In this document: in pieces, positions 6,529 through 6,529 of the stretch | Position numbering within the stretch: position 1 is the stretch's first letter | How the letters are laid out: each line of letters opens with the position of its first letter | NCBI GenBank assembly: GCA_020851855.1 | Contig: JADZBY010000016.1 | Coordinates: forward strand, 1-6,529 | From: Anaerolineae bacterium | GTDB lineage: Bacteria; Chloroflexota; Anaerolineae; Aggregatilineales; UBA2796 | DNA length: 6,529 nucleotides | Direction: 5' to 3' | Position numbers and translations under genes: made by a program | The notes under the pieces: model-generated | What the model saw: the letters and a program-made list of their open reading frames with translations, nothing else | Told to the model about the DNA's origin: nothing | Database searches by the model: none

Positions 6529-6529
6529 G

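Overview
The window is GC-rich (about two thirds G+C by eye) and carries three protein-coding genes: one large gene on the + strand and two smaller ones on the - strand. No rRNA, tRNA, CRISPR array or insertion sequence is visible. The base composition, the Thr/Pro-rich spacers in a membrane-anchored TPR protein, and the DUF3592-like membrane protein suggest a high-GC environmental bacterium. Chloroflexota (Anaerolineae-like) is my best guess, but this is an inference from style and not from a marker gene.

Region by region: (1) 2-4333 (+) is an FtsK/SpoIIIE-type DNA translocase. Its reading frame is open to the left edge, so the 5' end is probably missing. It has about four N-terminal membrane segments, a disordered Ala/Pro-rich linker of over 600 residues with recurring short motifs, a complete RecA-like motor with Walker A and B, and a C-terminal gamma winged-helix domain. 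(2) 4334-4454 is a convergent intergenic gap largely filled by an imperfect inverted repeat (27 of 31 positions pair). (3) 4455-5405 (-) encodes a single-pass membrane protein with TPR-like helical repeats. (4) 5406-5658 holds a plausible sigma70-type promoter and a ribosome binding site for the TPR gene, a short dyad, and a second, diverged member of the palindrome family with an overlapping G-quadruplex motif. (5) 5659-6528 (-) encodes a two-pass membrane protein with two copies of a DUF3592-like domain, starting almost at the right edge.

The translocase is the only gene with a well-defined function: chromosome segregation and dimer resolution at the division septum. The two minus-strand genes look like membrane or envelope proteins of unknown role. 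The gap between them and the promoter in front of the TPR gene suggest they can be transcribed separately. I see no evidence of a new defence or mobile system. The features most worth a second look are the motif-studded FtsK linker, the duplicated DUF3592-like protein predicted to place its two copies on opposite membrane faces, and the intergenic palindrome family.
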